In this document: in pieces, positions 49,315 to 62,520 of the stretch | How positions within the stretch are numbered: the stretch's first letter is position 1 | Layout: each line of letters starts with the position of its first letter | From: Trichoplax sp. H2 | Lineage: Eukaryota > Placozoa > Uniplacotomia > Trichoplacea | DNA: 64,000 nt | Direction of reading: 5' to 3' | NCBI GenBank assembly: GCA_003344405.1 | Contig: NOWV01000019.1 | Coordinates: forward strand, 186,001-250,000 | Notes under the pieces: generated by a model | The model's input: only the letters and a program-made list of their open reading frames with translations | What the model was told of the DNA's origin: nothing | Databases searched by the model: none | Translations under genes and position numbers: made by a program

Positions 49315-52300
49315 TTAGCGGACCGGCAACACCGAAGTTGGCTTATTCTTAATACTAGCTGTCACTAGGCCTGCTTTTTTCTTCTGCATATCGCCAGTTT
49401 TGCCGTAGAAAAACTAAGAATTGGTGGCAAAAAATTATAGTAGTCAAAAATATGTAAGAAATAGTCTGACAAATTTGTAAGGAATTTAAAACATGATTTA
49501 GTTATTTACCCTATGCTCTGTTCTTATGCGAGCATTATAGAATGCAGCGGAATCAGTATTTTCTTGCTGTTAACGTTCAAGAGAAGAGAGAAAATTTTAA
49601 CAACACTTATGAAATAGGAAGCTTGATTCTATTTGCTACGAGTTTTATAGTTTATTATAATTTTTGAATATTATAAACTTAATTTATGTATTAGGAAAAC
49701 ATTTACACGAATTAGCTGCTGATTTACCTGAAGTAAGTCTAATTTTAACCTTTCGAATTTTTCTTGATCATCTTCGATCTAATTATTTATTGTACGATAA
49801 GATGATTAAAACGCATGCCTTCCAGTAGAAATTATAAAACTTTCATAGTCGACATACCGCAATGGCCATGGCAATATGAGCATTAGGTTTATCTGGTGTA
49901 GCCAAGCTGTTAATATGCTCATCAGAAGGTAAATAGGTGTCAGAATACCATTCATCGAAATCATGCACTAATCGTTGACGGCATTGATCAAGTATCTTTT
50001 GGCAATAATCTAGTTCGGCTTTTTTGTCTCGTAGTGTTTCATAATCTTTTCGATATTTTGCTTTTGACTAGTGAAATTTAAAGCCAAGATAAGTTTAAAT
50101 ATCTTTAACTCCAAAAAATACCATAAGCATACATTTGCAGTCATTAAGTGGTACATTTAGATAAATGTCAATTTTTCGAATCGTGAAGCAAATAAGCAAG
50201 TATTACCATTCACGCAATTACTGGTCAGTTGTATAAATTTTGCCTACACAATTTGCGTAATCCCACTAAAAAATAGACCATATAATTATTTTGCTATGTC
50301 TTACATCCTTTAAGTCTTTTAAATATGAAAATTCTTCTTCGTCAATAATAGGCTCTCCAGATTCGGTTAGTAATTCACCATTAGTTTCCGTCTCGCTTCT
50401 TTTCTCATCTAATAGATTTCTGACCTAAAGATCATTAAAGTTCATCAAAATTATTGTTAGTGTCGGTTCTTATTGGATTACAAATAAAGTAAAGATCTTA
50501 TGCCTCGTTAGATCTTGAATAAAGACGTCTAAGCTAAGGTTATCCAAAGAATTTTTATATTAAACGTATTGCTACTTTTAGCAATATCATGGGCATTTTA
50601 TATTCTTGAATCCTAACCTGATCAATATGGCGCTTATTAGCATTAACAGAATAGGTTAAGTCTTTGATTGCTTTCTTCTTTTGTTTTACTATATCTACTC
50701 ATGTTTTGAAGATGGCAATGAATGATAGAAAGAGTATGAAATTAGAATAAGTATATGATTCTCGATAGTTTAAAAGGATGATCGATTAGTAACATCTTTT
50801 ACTAATGATAATCAGACCAAGAGTTAGGCAGTCTTATTTCCTAACCTTTATTGTCATTTAAAATTTTAAATATTTCAGCTCCTCTATCTTGTTTAAATAT
50901 TTCGAAAGCCTCTTGCTTAGTAGGAGGTGTGCTACAAAATAGTTACAATGGATAAAGGAAATAAGTATAAAGTTTAATAAAATCCAAAAGACAGAAATAT
51001 GGTATAATTGTAGTAAGCTAATTCGCCAATATACCTGTAGATACTAGCAAATCAGTTTTTATAAATAAAAACATACCTGGGCGCAATAATAGTTTGTTCT
51101 GCAACATGCAGAATTTCATCCCGTACCGGATACGGATCTTGTGTTGGAGTTAACGGCGGAAGATTAGGATGGGATTGAACGTTATGATGATGGCCATAAG
51201 AATGATGATGGATCGAGGGCGAATGGAGATCACCAGCATGTTGATTATGATGATGCACATGATGGTCTAAAAGGGCGTGAGAATGAGCATGAGAGTGGGT
51301 ATGAGAATGAGCGCTACCCAAATGCTGATATTCCAGCTGCTGCTGTTGCAGTTGCGATCTTTCATTATGTTGGGTTGGATGATAAGTTAATGGGTGTTGA
51401 GCATGTTCTGAGGCCTCGCGAGCTTCTGTATGGGTAGCACTTGCAACACGGTGTGCATTCGGATCAGCTAGATTCATCGAAGTGACAGATGATGTGTCAG
51501 AGCTGCCAGTTTTAGGTGGAGAGCTAAAATGTTGATATTGTTTTGAAATTATACAACATTAAAACCGGATCTGCTAATGCCTGTTATTATTGTGCATAGT
51601 ACTCTTAGCTTTAGCTCTCAAATCGTTATTGTAGCAAGAACTTTACCCTATTCGATCTTTATATCGCTTGAACTTGCTTTTTCTTCCTGCCGGTGATAAT
51701 TTGCCATCTTGAGTAACCTATCATAAGTTATAACGTAATAAATTATTACGTGCTGTGTCTATCATATTAAGTTTTATTCATCTGTATAGCACCAGACTAT
51801 AACATTTTAAGTAGCTATGCTACTTACTACACCAACTCCAAAGCCTTGACCTTCGTTTTCGCCTACTTCACGACGGTCATCAACAACCGATATCGTGTTA
51901 CTCTATATATTGATACCACCCAGACATCAACAGTAGATTAGTCAATTTCTTCAAAATTGTTTTTAATAGAGCAGTTACTAAAAAGCGTCGCCGATTTACC
52001 TTTGGCCTAACGACTGGCAAATCATAAGCTGATCCACCTAATTTTCCAGTAGTTCTGCCGTTATAATCATTCCTCGATAAGCTTAGAATAAGAATTAAAA
52101 AGGACTAATAAATACTTAAAATGATACGAAGGGGATTTAATTAGTAGACATAAATGATTTAAAAGTTAAGTTTCATTATGAGAAAAAAATTTTACCTCAT
52201 TTGATTTTTAAATTCTTGGAAAACAGCCTTAACTTGCCGCACACTCTCAATCTAAAATAGATATTCAATATGAGTAGGGTAAATTTTAATATGCACGACT

Positions 52301-55300
52301 GTACATACATAGTACTTAATAAAATTTAAATTATCGTCTATTTATTAGTTATAAGCTACTTAAACAAGTATTATCTAATACAGCTTGTTTTGATAAATCA
52401 ATTTTGTACCTCAATTGTTTCTAGTTGACCAGAAAGAAATGCACGAACTTCTCGTCGAATTTCTTGTAAGCGAAGTTCTGATATTGGATCGTAACTGATT
52501 TTTCCACGATTAGCCTAAGGATTAAAAAATTGAAATATGTAATAAAGTAAAAAACAATTCTATTAAGAGAAATGTCCTTATATGTAAGTGAATGTTTCTA
52601 TAACTTACTAAGGTGCTATGCATAGCTAATTCTAGCTTTAATGCCTTGATTTCTTTTTCATATTGCAAAATCAATTGCTATTGGAAAAATAAAAGCAAAT
52701 TAATGCTCAAAAAGTAATTATTTACCCAATTATTAAACCTTCATTTAGATGTTCTTTAATTGTAAATAATATTTAGAGAAAATTTCAAAACTTACCGCTG
52801 CGTCGTAGTGGATATTTAATGCTGGCTCGCTCGGTACACACATAACTCTGGCTGCAAAGCGTAGTGTCGAAGACTGCAAGGATAAAGATTTCAGAAATAC
52901 ATTAATTTGAGATTGAATACAACTGTACTTACTGCTAGACTAGTGCAGTGTAATGTGATTACTGTATAGTCGACTATAATACTTACAGTTTCCTCAATCT
53001 GGCTTGATTCGCCCCAAATATTAGCAATCATTAGCGTATTGCATTTACCACCTACAAATATTGAATTTAATATCAGTAAGGCATGACAATTTGAAATATT
53101 CACTCTAGATTATAATATTATACCAATTGAATCCTTTAAAACATGGGTAAGTTTGGATTGACGATATGGTATATGCTCCCTTTTCTTGTCCGCTAATGCA
53201 ATGATGACCTATAACACAAAAAGTATCCAAATTTTATATGTTTGTTTTAGTTACATAAAATGCTAATAAATCAACAAAATACCTGTTCGAGGAACGTTAA
53301 AGATTTATTGATGTAGACAGCTTCCTTTTGGGTATCTCCTCTTGACTGTAAAATTAAAATATAGATATAGAAAGCGACTTTATATTGCTGCATGGGGATG
53401 ATGTTATCGTATCAACTAACATGAGATATTTATTCTACATTTCAATTTTATGTTAATTTCTTAATCAGATGAATATTGAATTTCTAGTAAATCTGGCATT
53501 AATTATTTTCGGTCTGTAGTGTTTAAAAATAGGACGCTTTATAATTACATACCCCTGTCTTTCCAAGCCTTTCTGAACCGGCTAAATCAACAAAATGGAG
53601 TTTGGAGGATATTACCTTAGCCATAGAATCGACTCTTGAACGTGACTATAGCGGATAAAAATGAAAAATAAATATAAATGCCAACATCATATCTGATTAT
53701 TTTTTCTATAGAAAATATCACACATACTAACCTCAATGTAAACGGTAAAGATGCAGTGCGAACGAGATGAGCTTTTGTTTAAAGCATGAGATGCGATAAC
53801 TCTGTTTGTTTCTCCCTATTTTTCGAATATATTACATTGATCAAATAGCCGTCAAGTTAAAATAATACTATAGCTAGTTACTGTGTCTCCAACCTCAAAT
53901 AACAAATTTAATGCTTCCTCTTCAGATGTAATACATTGTACTCGTAGACCTTTGACTGAGGTCGATCCGTTTGGATCCTAGTGTTTTTACGATGAAAGTT
54001 ATTACTACATTATTTGGAATGAAAATAGAGCATAAAGAAAGTACGTAAACAGCACATTACCTCTACCACCGACATAGGCTGTAATTGCTCATGTTGATAC
54101 AACTTTTGTTCCGGTAAAGTTGAAAGCAGGTCAAACATTGTTTCGTTATAAATTTCTAAATACGAGGCGCTGTAGGTGTTTTATTGAAGAAAATAAAAAA
54201 GTTTAGCTTTTAGAACTCATTCAATAATATATCAGTTGTTTAGCTTTGTGCTTCATATAATAAATAAATAGGTTATAGAATCAATTGTAACATGATATAC
54301 AGCACTTTAGTAAGCATCTTGGATGCATGAAATTACATAGATTAAATGTTATTGCTATTACCTAATATTATAGGCAGTGTCAGTATGTTCTTTAACATGT
54401 TGAAAGATCTTAGAGAGATAATATAATATTAATGAGATTAACTGTTTAGATAAAGATTTTTATACAATATTTTCAGAGATACTTAAAAGAGCTTCTTGAT
54501 CTTTATAAATATAAATTATGCTAGTAATTAGTCGTATGATAACGGGTTCTTACCTGGGCAATAGCTCTAGGTATAATGCCACGATTTTTGTAGTTTTCTG
54601 TTGTGCCAGTGATAGTAAATGTCTTACCAGCTCCAGTTTGTCCATATGCAAAAATAGTTGCTAAGATAAAATATGCAAAATTAGTGCTTCTATTTACTCA
54701 TAAAGTAGAAATTAGCAAAATAGCCTGACTTACAGTTATATCCATTTAAAGCTTTTGAAACTGTGTCTTTGCCACATTCATCATAAACGGCTTCTTGGCT
54801 TGCATTGTGTAGTACTTTATCCACATTAAATGTCCAATCTAATCGATAAGGAGAACGATGACGTCAAATTACGAGTTGAGCAAGTCGTGAGATCAAAGTT
54901 AAGTGTATCTCTGCTAGTATGCATAATTATGGAAAATTTGACCAACTAATTAATCTGAACTTGAATTAAAAGTGTAGGCGCTACATTAAATCAAAGAGTC
55001 ATACATAGTACAGTACTAGAAATTTGGATAGAGTCTGAAGTGGATTCATAAAGTTGGGTGGTCGTTATCATATTTACTTCATGTTTTATCCCCAAAAGCT
55101 AAATTTAGTCGATTTATAAATTCGCATAACTTACCATGGACCTTGTTGTTAATGAAAGAATTGTCAGTAGCCTTCTCATCGTGAAGCACTATAGTCTGAA
55201 GAAATCACAAAAGGATTAATACTTATACTTTAATAGGATTGAATAACTCGGCTTGAGTATGGCGTAAAATTAAAAGGTTGCTAAGTTTCTTTTATGATTT

Positions 55301-55992
55301 TAATTCATGCCAAGGCGATAATCTATAGTCTATTCAATTTAATACGTTGTAAGTATGGCGGAAATCGTAAGTATAGGCATAATAGCATTGCTTCTTTGAA
55401 AACTCTATAAGGTAACACAGAGTCTTATTGAATAGTATATATATTGAGTATCTGTTAACTACTAGAGCAGAATGATTGTTTGATTACTGTGACTGAAAGT
55501 AAGTGATGTCTAACTGACTGTACTGGCCTTAAATTAGAAAATGTGGTAGATATGCAACCGTTGGGATTTTCAAGCATAAGAATTGACTATTTATAACAGT
55601 ATCCTACGTTACGATTCATATTCCAGTCACGATGATTACTTCATTAATTAAGTTATCAATTGATGGAATATTGTAATTAATAAAATTGAAATCATTCCAG
55701 TTAATACCATTGGCCGTAGGACGGTATTAAATGCAAAAGGAATGACGATATTGAAGAAAAATTTAGGGATATTGTATGTTATCATAAAATTGATTTCTAC
55801 TGAAAAAATTTGTCGAGTGCCTGATGTACACAAGAGTTAGAGTAGGCCTATAGTTAGTGCTGTGATTTTAATTAAGATTTGAAGAATCGCAAATATTACC
55901 TTATGATCTGGTTCTATTTTCATGAATTCATGAGCAAAGTTGGCCGTCGGTTTGCTTCGGACGACAACCTTGACACGCGAGTTTTTACTCAT
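49315..55992 (-). CDS. KIF9: Kinesin-like protein KIF9 (kinesin-9 family)
   Basis: Twenty-seven phase-consistent exons encode about 896 residues (ATG at 55992, TAA at 49315-49317). Exons: 55900-55992, 55135-55195, 54734-54838, 54554-54660, 54362-54408, 54061-54169, 53882-53977, 53732-53815, 53553-53645, 53283-53345, 53124-53208, 52987-53051, 52796-52873, 52609-52677, 52410-52514, 52196-52251, 52000-52081, 51828-51902, 51647-51717, 51077-51523, 50846-50931, 50618-50694, 50305-50424, 49858-50067, 49728-49778, 49510-49566, 49315-49413. The motor has the P-loop GQTGAGKT, switch I NKSSSRSH and switch II DLAGSER. The stalk carries KIF9-type segments ([31 protein letters not shown]). KIF9 is an ATP-driven motor of motile cilia (central-pair region). 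Exon 20 adds a histidine-rich stretch absent from the human protein as I recall it. Confidence 0.92.
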
Positions 55993-58807
55993 GGTACCTA
56001 CCAATGGATAGTCGACAATTTGATTTCAAGGATAAATTAAAAAATTGTAATGGAAGCGTCCAATTGAATTTATTTCCTGAATTGGTTAACAATCTGCGAT
56101 CTTTTACTTTTACTATAAACTTAGTGCTGCAGTTAAATGAAGTGGACGATATCGCTTGATTAGCTACGTATACAAACGAAGTTCTGTTTCTATGGAAACG
56201 CCAGAAATCAGAGGGTCGTTTCTGCAGGAGAATGAATTCACTGTAGTACAGTACTTTCGTTCCTTCTAAAGTGCGTACTGTACACTGTACACTGTAGCGC
56301 CCATTGCGGACAGCCATAACGGCCAGGTTGGCGCTGGATATACCAATAAATATCAATATATGAGAATGGAGTCTTGATCAGATGCTTAAAATGCTTTATG
56401 GCTGTTCCCTCGTCCCACCAAGTACATTATCCCGATCATCTGAGGGAATCTTTATCTAGTCTGAAGTTTAATTCAGCTCGACCGATCCGAAATCCGATGT
56501 AAAAGCCTTACAGTACACCTATTGATATTTGCCTAATATTGGCGGCACACATTTTAAATGATTCGTTCAGATAATCGGGATAGTAGTGTACTTTGTCATT
56601 ATCTGAACGAATCTTAACGCACACCTATGCAGTATCATTGCCATTGATGGAAATGGGCGTCTTCCTAGTAATCCAGAGTTGTTAGTGACAGAGCATGAAT
56701 AATTAATTTCAATGGAATCTCTAAAGCGTGCATTTTGTACAACTTCGACATACATTCTTAGCTGGTTTACTGTGCAATACCGGCGTCGTCATCGTTAGCC
56801 ATCAATTGGAATTTTACTTGTTCTAAGCTATATATCAGGATTGACCATGAATGAAACCGTGAATACCTTCGTTGTAACATCGCAAGGAAATTAGAAGAGT
56901 TACTCTGAGTAATATTGCAAATAAGGAATTCTTCTATTTGTCCTTCGCTAAATTCTCAAGAAGCATAATATGGACTGCAATAAGCTTAGAAACCTCACAT
57001 TTGTGTTCATTATTCACAAGGATGGAAAGCAGCATCGATTATCATGCTTAAGGTAATATTTTTTTGCATTGATTATATATCACCACACGCTATACTTTAA
57101 TGAACACACCAAAAATACAGATATGCACATACTATTTTATTGTCGCCAAATAGTATGCTTCGATATTCTTTAAAAATACCGTTATCTAGGACGTTATACA
57201 TACTTTGATCGATAATTGCCTAGTTTTATGATATTTTTGATAAACTGATAATTAATGTTTGTTTATTTTGACTATAAATTAACAGATTTTTAAATAAGGT
57301 TTGGTTTAAATTTTGTCTATGGGAAACTAGTGTTCATTACTACCTCCTGACGATTGAGAAATTGTCTGCATTGAGTGTTGTACTTTAGGTAGATGTTAGA
57401 GAGGGCAAATTTGACGGTAGACCCAAGCGTTCGTACTAATTTCTTCATTAAAAAAATATACAATTTTAACAAATTTTTAACATCCTCAATCTTTTTATAG
57501 TCGATAGAAAATTCACATATTAAAATCAAATTGCTAATAATCCAGTATTGTCCAACAAGAAGCCTTTTATATTTGCTGATATTATTATTCGAGTTATTTT
57601 AATGCCGATAACATCATGATCCACTCTGAAGTATATATTATTTAGCGTAAGATCCCATAATTACATAATGTACCTGAACAATTAGTACATTGGCGTTGTT
57701 TTTGCAGGATTGGTTTATCGCTTCATTACTTGCCACTTGTTATTAGACTTGATTCAATAGTTAGTTGATGGCAGAGAAGACGGTCTCCTGAACTAATATG
57801 ATATTCTAATCATATTTACTATCAACCACCACGCAATTGATATACCAAAACTAGATAGAGATATACAAGGTTAGAAACTTTATCGATAGAAACAATCTAA
57901 AGTAAATTAAAATTTCATTTAGTAAGTGCAATTAGAGGCAAATTGAGTGACTGATAGGGCATAGAAGAGTATACTGTACATGTATTAAGACATTCAATTA
58001 AGATAAGAACACAAGCGTATAGGAAGGGCGCGAAGATATGGAAGATTTTTTAATCAATAATGGTAGATAATATTACTTAAATAGCATTTTGTTAACTTTT
58101 GAATCATCTAACTATGTTTACGGAATTGCTGTATAAATATCATTATTCATTGTCTACGTAAGAGAGATTTATATTAAAGTTTAATAGTTGTTTTTACATA
58201 GCTCTGAAAATTATGATTACCATGAGCAATTGACAGGTATATTCAATCAATAAGCTGAATAGATGTTGTCAACTGAATGCAATAATCGTACCTTTCCATG
58301 CAAATTTGGGTAAAATTTGCAACGGTACGGGGTAACAAATGGTTTTATAATTGTTGCCTAGATTTTACCACTTATAAACAGTGTCAATTAGGCATGTCAA
58401 TATGGCTGATTGCAAATAGAAATGATAGAATAAATTCAACAATTTACTTTCCATTTTATTACTTGAAATTTCCATTCATGATAAAGCATGACGATATCGA
58501 AATGAAGCTTACTTATGCATATTAAAAGAATCTTCAATTTGTTTTTAGTATAACCCAGGCTAATACCATCACACTATGTAAGTGTCTATATCTATACAGA
58601 GTCGTATTGCTAGAGGATTAATTTAACAAGCGCTTACACTTCCTAGATATCTGAGCGAACGCCATCGCTGTAAAAGATTATGCGTTTATTTTGTAACAGT
58701 CGAGATCTAAAGAAATCATACGACATGATATTACTGATAGGATATTTAATACGGCCTCGTGTGCAATTATGCGGCGAAATAAAACCAATATGACTCCTAT
58801 TTTAAAC
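55993..58807. other. Spacer upstream of KIF9
   Basis: Contains the KIF9 5' flank, a palindromic cluster near 56275-56297 and a perfect 16-bp inverted repeat at 56560-56613. A minus-strand frame of 57317-57529 is weak; it could hold downstream parts of the RPAIN-like gene but cannot be defended. Confidence 0.35.
56560..56613. repeat. Perfect 16-bp inverted repeat (hairpin)
   Basis: GATTCGTTCAGATAAT at 56560-56575 and its exact reverse complement at 56598-56613 are separated by 22 bases. There is no GC-rich stem plus T-run as in a bacterial terminator, and none is expected here. It may be the termini of a tiny MITE or a structured element. Confidence 0.85.
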
Positions 58808-59128
58808 AGACTGGGCAAACAATTTCATTGCCTTCCATTCTTTCAATGACGTCCGATAGCAAAGTTATATCGAATTTGAAATAATCATCTACCACAGATT
58901 GTAAGAGCTTTTTCTCTACCATGTCGAAATAAATCAAATCAAATCATGATAATTTAGAGGCTAGTTGTCGAAAGTAATCGTCGTAGTGCAATAGTCAAAC
59001 AAGGAATCCTACTTCAATGTCACACTAAGAATCGCATCGTTACAGTATAAGCTAAAACTAGTAATGATTGTTTATTATTTATCAAACCTTCTTTAATTAA
59101 GGTTAATTCTTCTTCCATTTCTCCAAAA
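58808..59128 (-). CDS. RPAIN: RPA-interacting protein-like, two internal exons only
   Basis: Two minus-strand exons, 59088-59128 and 58808-58915, join in phase. They encode a FGEMEEELTLIKE helix, then KKLLQSVVDDYFKFD and, at the end, ERMEGNEIVCPVC. In RPAIN the same order occurs: a MEEEW helix, a Glu/Gln-rich helix ending in EYEKSLQFDE, then ICPVC, the first pair of the C-terminal zinc finger. RPAIN escorts replication protein A into the nucleus. Both donors are the weak GTTTGA and GTTTAA types. A possible N-terminal exon piece (RIERMAN, near 59465-59505) resembles the LERM segment, but exons for the rest of the zinc finger were not found, so the gene may extend through long introns or be decayed. 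Confidence 0.42.
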
Positions 59129-60482
59129 CTGATAGGACATACTCAGCTTTATCAAAATTTTCTTGCTTTTAAGTCTAAAATATTACCAAGGCAAAAGAGG
59201 ATTAAAACGTAATAAACATTAATTTTCAGTGACTATTGAATTGATCTACTAATGTAATATATACGATAATGATTGATACGGTAAGGGTTCTACTATATAT
59301 CACGATTGCGAAAAGTGCCTCTTTCGAAAAAAGAAAATGAGATGATTGAATAAGATTAGTAAAAGAATAGAAATATAAGAAAGCAAGCGGCCAGTTGGTC
59401 GGTGTTGATCGATGTCGTGATGATCAATTTCAGGAGAATTTGTTCGCACCATACTGTTATTAAGGCAAACGTAATTAGCCATTCGTTCAATTCTCGTCAA
59501 TTTCTTATGTTTCTTTTACCATTTTCTGGCAGTCGATTAATAGAGTAATATTAGCAGTCTAATAAAAAAATTCTCATTCTACTTGCTTAGGGTAGAGTCA
59601 GAGAATTCCCTAGTAGAGTATCGTCGATAGGCTAGTTAACCGTACTGTACAGTCAATCTGATGGACATAAAATATTTTGTTAACAATATTTAATGCCCTG
59701 CTTCAGTAAATCAGAATAACTAATTTTATATATATAATGATGCATACTACTGAATCTGTACTAATCTAAATTGAATAGATTAAGTAAGCCGTATCCAAAC
59801 GTAAGACATAGATATCAATTATGTAGTATATCTGAATTTGTATTACTTCAAATCAAGTAACGAAGTTCCAATGTGGTTTCATAAATTGATATTACGTATG
59901 CTTTTGATAAAATACTAATTCTTGATACTTGAATAGTTTTAAATGAGCTTTTGATTCTAGTTTTATTTCAATGCTTAAACGTTAACAACAGGAAAATCGA
60001 TATTACAATTATTATTTTTAGTCAAATTAAGGAAAGCAAGGTATAAAATATCCTATCATGGCAGTGCCATGACAGAGAATTATAATACTGATAATTACTA
60101 TTTTACGAGTATTCACGTACAGTAAGATGAAATAGCTTTAATAATATTATATTGCTGTAAATATATACAATTTTAAATTTCAAGTAATGTAAGAGCACCA
60201 GATTATGCATTCCATAAATAACAATATTGATATATGACTAGATAACAAAAAGATGTTTGATTATATAGTTTATCCAAACCACTTGTACATTCCGAATTCT
60301 ATGATAAACTGATAACAATAATAAGTACATTCGAGACCATATTCTTTCTTACGTAGAAAGTTTAGCAGTTTCCTGTAACAAGACTCTTCACTAGCATTTA
60401 TAAATGTTTATTTATGCCTACAATAATGCAACGTTACGTAATGGAATAAAATCTATACAAGTTTTACCTATTCATAGCAACC
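59129..60482. other. Spacer, possible 5' part of RPAIN-like gene
   Basis: AT-rich with no confirmed exon. It contains the palindrome ACTGTACAGT at 59644-59653 and the poly(A) signal of the acyl-CoA dehydrogenase gene at 60407-60412. Confidence 0.4.
60407..60412 (-). promoter_or_regulatory. Candidate poly(A) signal AATAAA
   Basis: AATAAA on the minus strand, about 70 bases beyond the stop codon of the acyl-CoA dehydrogenase gene, a normal position for cleavage and polyadenylation. Confidence 0.55.
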
Positions 60483-62520
60483 TTAGAATCTTAAAGGTCG
60501 AGTTGTAGCCATTCCTTCATTTTCACTAACTTCTTTAGCTATACTTGAGTAAGCAGTAAAGCGGTCTAAACTTTTTTTCGTAATTGCTTCGGCTAGATTT
60601 TGTTCAACTCTTTCACAACACTAATATAATAAATACATTATTTTTATTATTCAAGCCCAATTTTATACCTGCTTCAATGAAGTAACGAGTAAAACCTCTG
60701 AATAATGAATAATATTATATGCAAACCTCATCAATAAGTGTAGACGCCAATAGTCTCTCATGATCTGCTGTCGGTAAATTACTACTGATCGCTTTACTTG
60801 CTCTAGATAATACTGCAGCCATAGAGTAAATATCAATTGTAGCGTTGGCTATGCGGGTTAATATAAACTGCTGGTCGACGATATTTCGGCCATGTTGGAT
60901 TAGTATCTTTTCTATCGTAGCACCAAATTCTTCAATGCGTTGTGTAATCATCTTAGCACAATCGCTTAGTTCAGGTGCAGTTACCTCGAGTAGCTCTTGA
61001 CTGTCAGCCTTGCCTATAAGACGTTTCGATCGTTTAACACCTTGATTCCATAGTGTACCGAAATTGGAGATTGGCTGCTGCAACGCTTTCTGTAGTTCTT
61101 TCATATTCTTTCCAGCATACTGAATACCGTTTAAGGCAATAAATTGGCGTAAAACATCGTTGGCACCTTCAAATATACGACAAACTCGTGCATCTCTCAT
61201 GAAACGTTCTGCTTGATTTTCTCTCATAAATCCCATACCAGCTAATATTTGTATGCAATCATCGCTTACTTTCCAAGCTGATTCAGAACTTAATACTTTA
61301 CTGATAGCAGCTTCAACTTGAAATTCTTTAATGCCTCTATCCATGTTATTACTCACAGCATAGGCGACCGATTCGACAGCGTAGTGAGTGAGACCCATTT
61401 GAGCAATTTTTTCTTGTATTGATTGATATTCGATTAAATGCCGGCCAAATTGAACTCGATTTTTAGCATGCTCGATAGTTTTAGTCATTAAGGTTCGAAT
61501 TATACCAGTCATGGTGGCGCCCATAGCATATCGACCTTCATTGAGTATATTCATAGCTACTTTAAAACCCTCACCGACTTTACCTATCACGTTCTCTACT
61601 GGTATTTTGACATCATCGAAATAGACTGCCGTAGTATTGGATGACCTTATTCCCATCTTTTTCTCTGGAGGACCGCTAGTAACACCGCCGAAATCTCTCT
61701 CTACTATAAAAGCTGTCACTGCTTGAGATTCTTTATCGGAATCGTTCTTCTTGATTGGAACTTGAGCGAATACAGTCATCACATCGGCTATGCCGCCATT
61801 GCTAATCCATATTTTGTTGCCATTTAATATGTAATGCTTGCCATCATCATCAAGGACAGCTGTGCTACGGATAGAATTGGCATCCGATCCAGCTGAGGGT
61901 TCGGTTAAACAAAAAGCAGCAATTTTATCGCCAGTTGCTAAACTTGGTAAATACTTTTGCTTTTGTTGCTCGTTGCCAAAGAGTACGATCCCTTTATAAC
62001 CGATGGCTTGATGGCCGGCCATAAATACGGCAATGGATAAATCGAACGATCCTATGATTTCAGATATTCGTGCATATTGTGTTCTCTTTAATTGCATTCC
62101 ACCATATTCTTGCGGAGCTTGCATACCAAGGGCACCAAGCTCCTTCAGTACTTCGATCGATTTCTTGGGCAATTTTTCATCCAGATCACATTGCGATGCA
62201 TCATGAACTTCACGGAAATATTTCTCCAAGGGATCAATCATAAGTTTGACTGTGTCTTTGGATTCATCATCGAGTGCATCAGGGTAAGGGAATAGCTGTT
62301 GTGTTTTCACATTACCACAGTAAACACCTAAAGCAAATGAAGAATCCATATGATGGATTGCTATTGGCTGATCTGATAGAAGACGTAGACGATTGATTGC
62401 CATACCATGACGATGAATTTTAATGCCACTATGACAGTAGCGAAAAATTCTTGACGTTGAATTAATGGTAAATCGCAATTGAGACATAATACTATCAAAT
62501 AAGATAGAAAGAGGTATCAT
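60483..62520 (-). CDS. ACADVL: Very long-chain acyl-CoA dehydrogenase (mitochondrial)
   Basis: Two exons, 60727-62520 and 60483-60620, encode 643 residues, close to the usual 655. The long first exon starts at ATG 62520, with an in-frame stop just upstream. The first ~45 residues are rich in Arg, Ser and hydrophobics with no acids after residue 9, a mitochondrial targeting profile. Family marks are CLTEPSAGSDANS (FAD and substrate contact), KIWISNGGIADV, MGIRSSNTT and RIFEGANDVLRQF, where E451 is the expected catalytic base. The C-terminal domain typical of VLCAD/ACAD9 follows, and the end (MATTRPLRF) resembles the VLCAD terminus rather than ACAD9. The enzyme performs the first step of fatty-acid beta-oxidation at the inner mitochondrial membrane. 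ACAD9 is the main alternative. The donor is GAG|GTTTGC. Confidence 0.88.

Noticed and set aside
55985-56356. 123-codon minus-strand frame overlapping the KIF9 start
   Set aside because: Starts at TTG and lies in the KIF9 5' flank in another frame. The KIF9 model is strongly supported.
58298-58525. 75-codon plus-strand frame rich in aromatic residues
   Set aside because: It has an ATG start but no splice or family support. Chance is likely in this AT-rich spacer.
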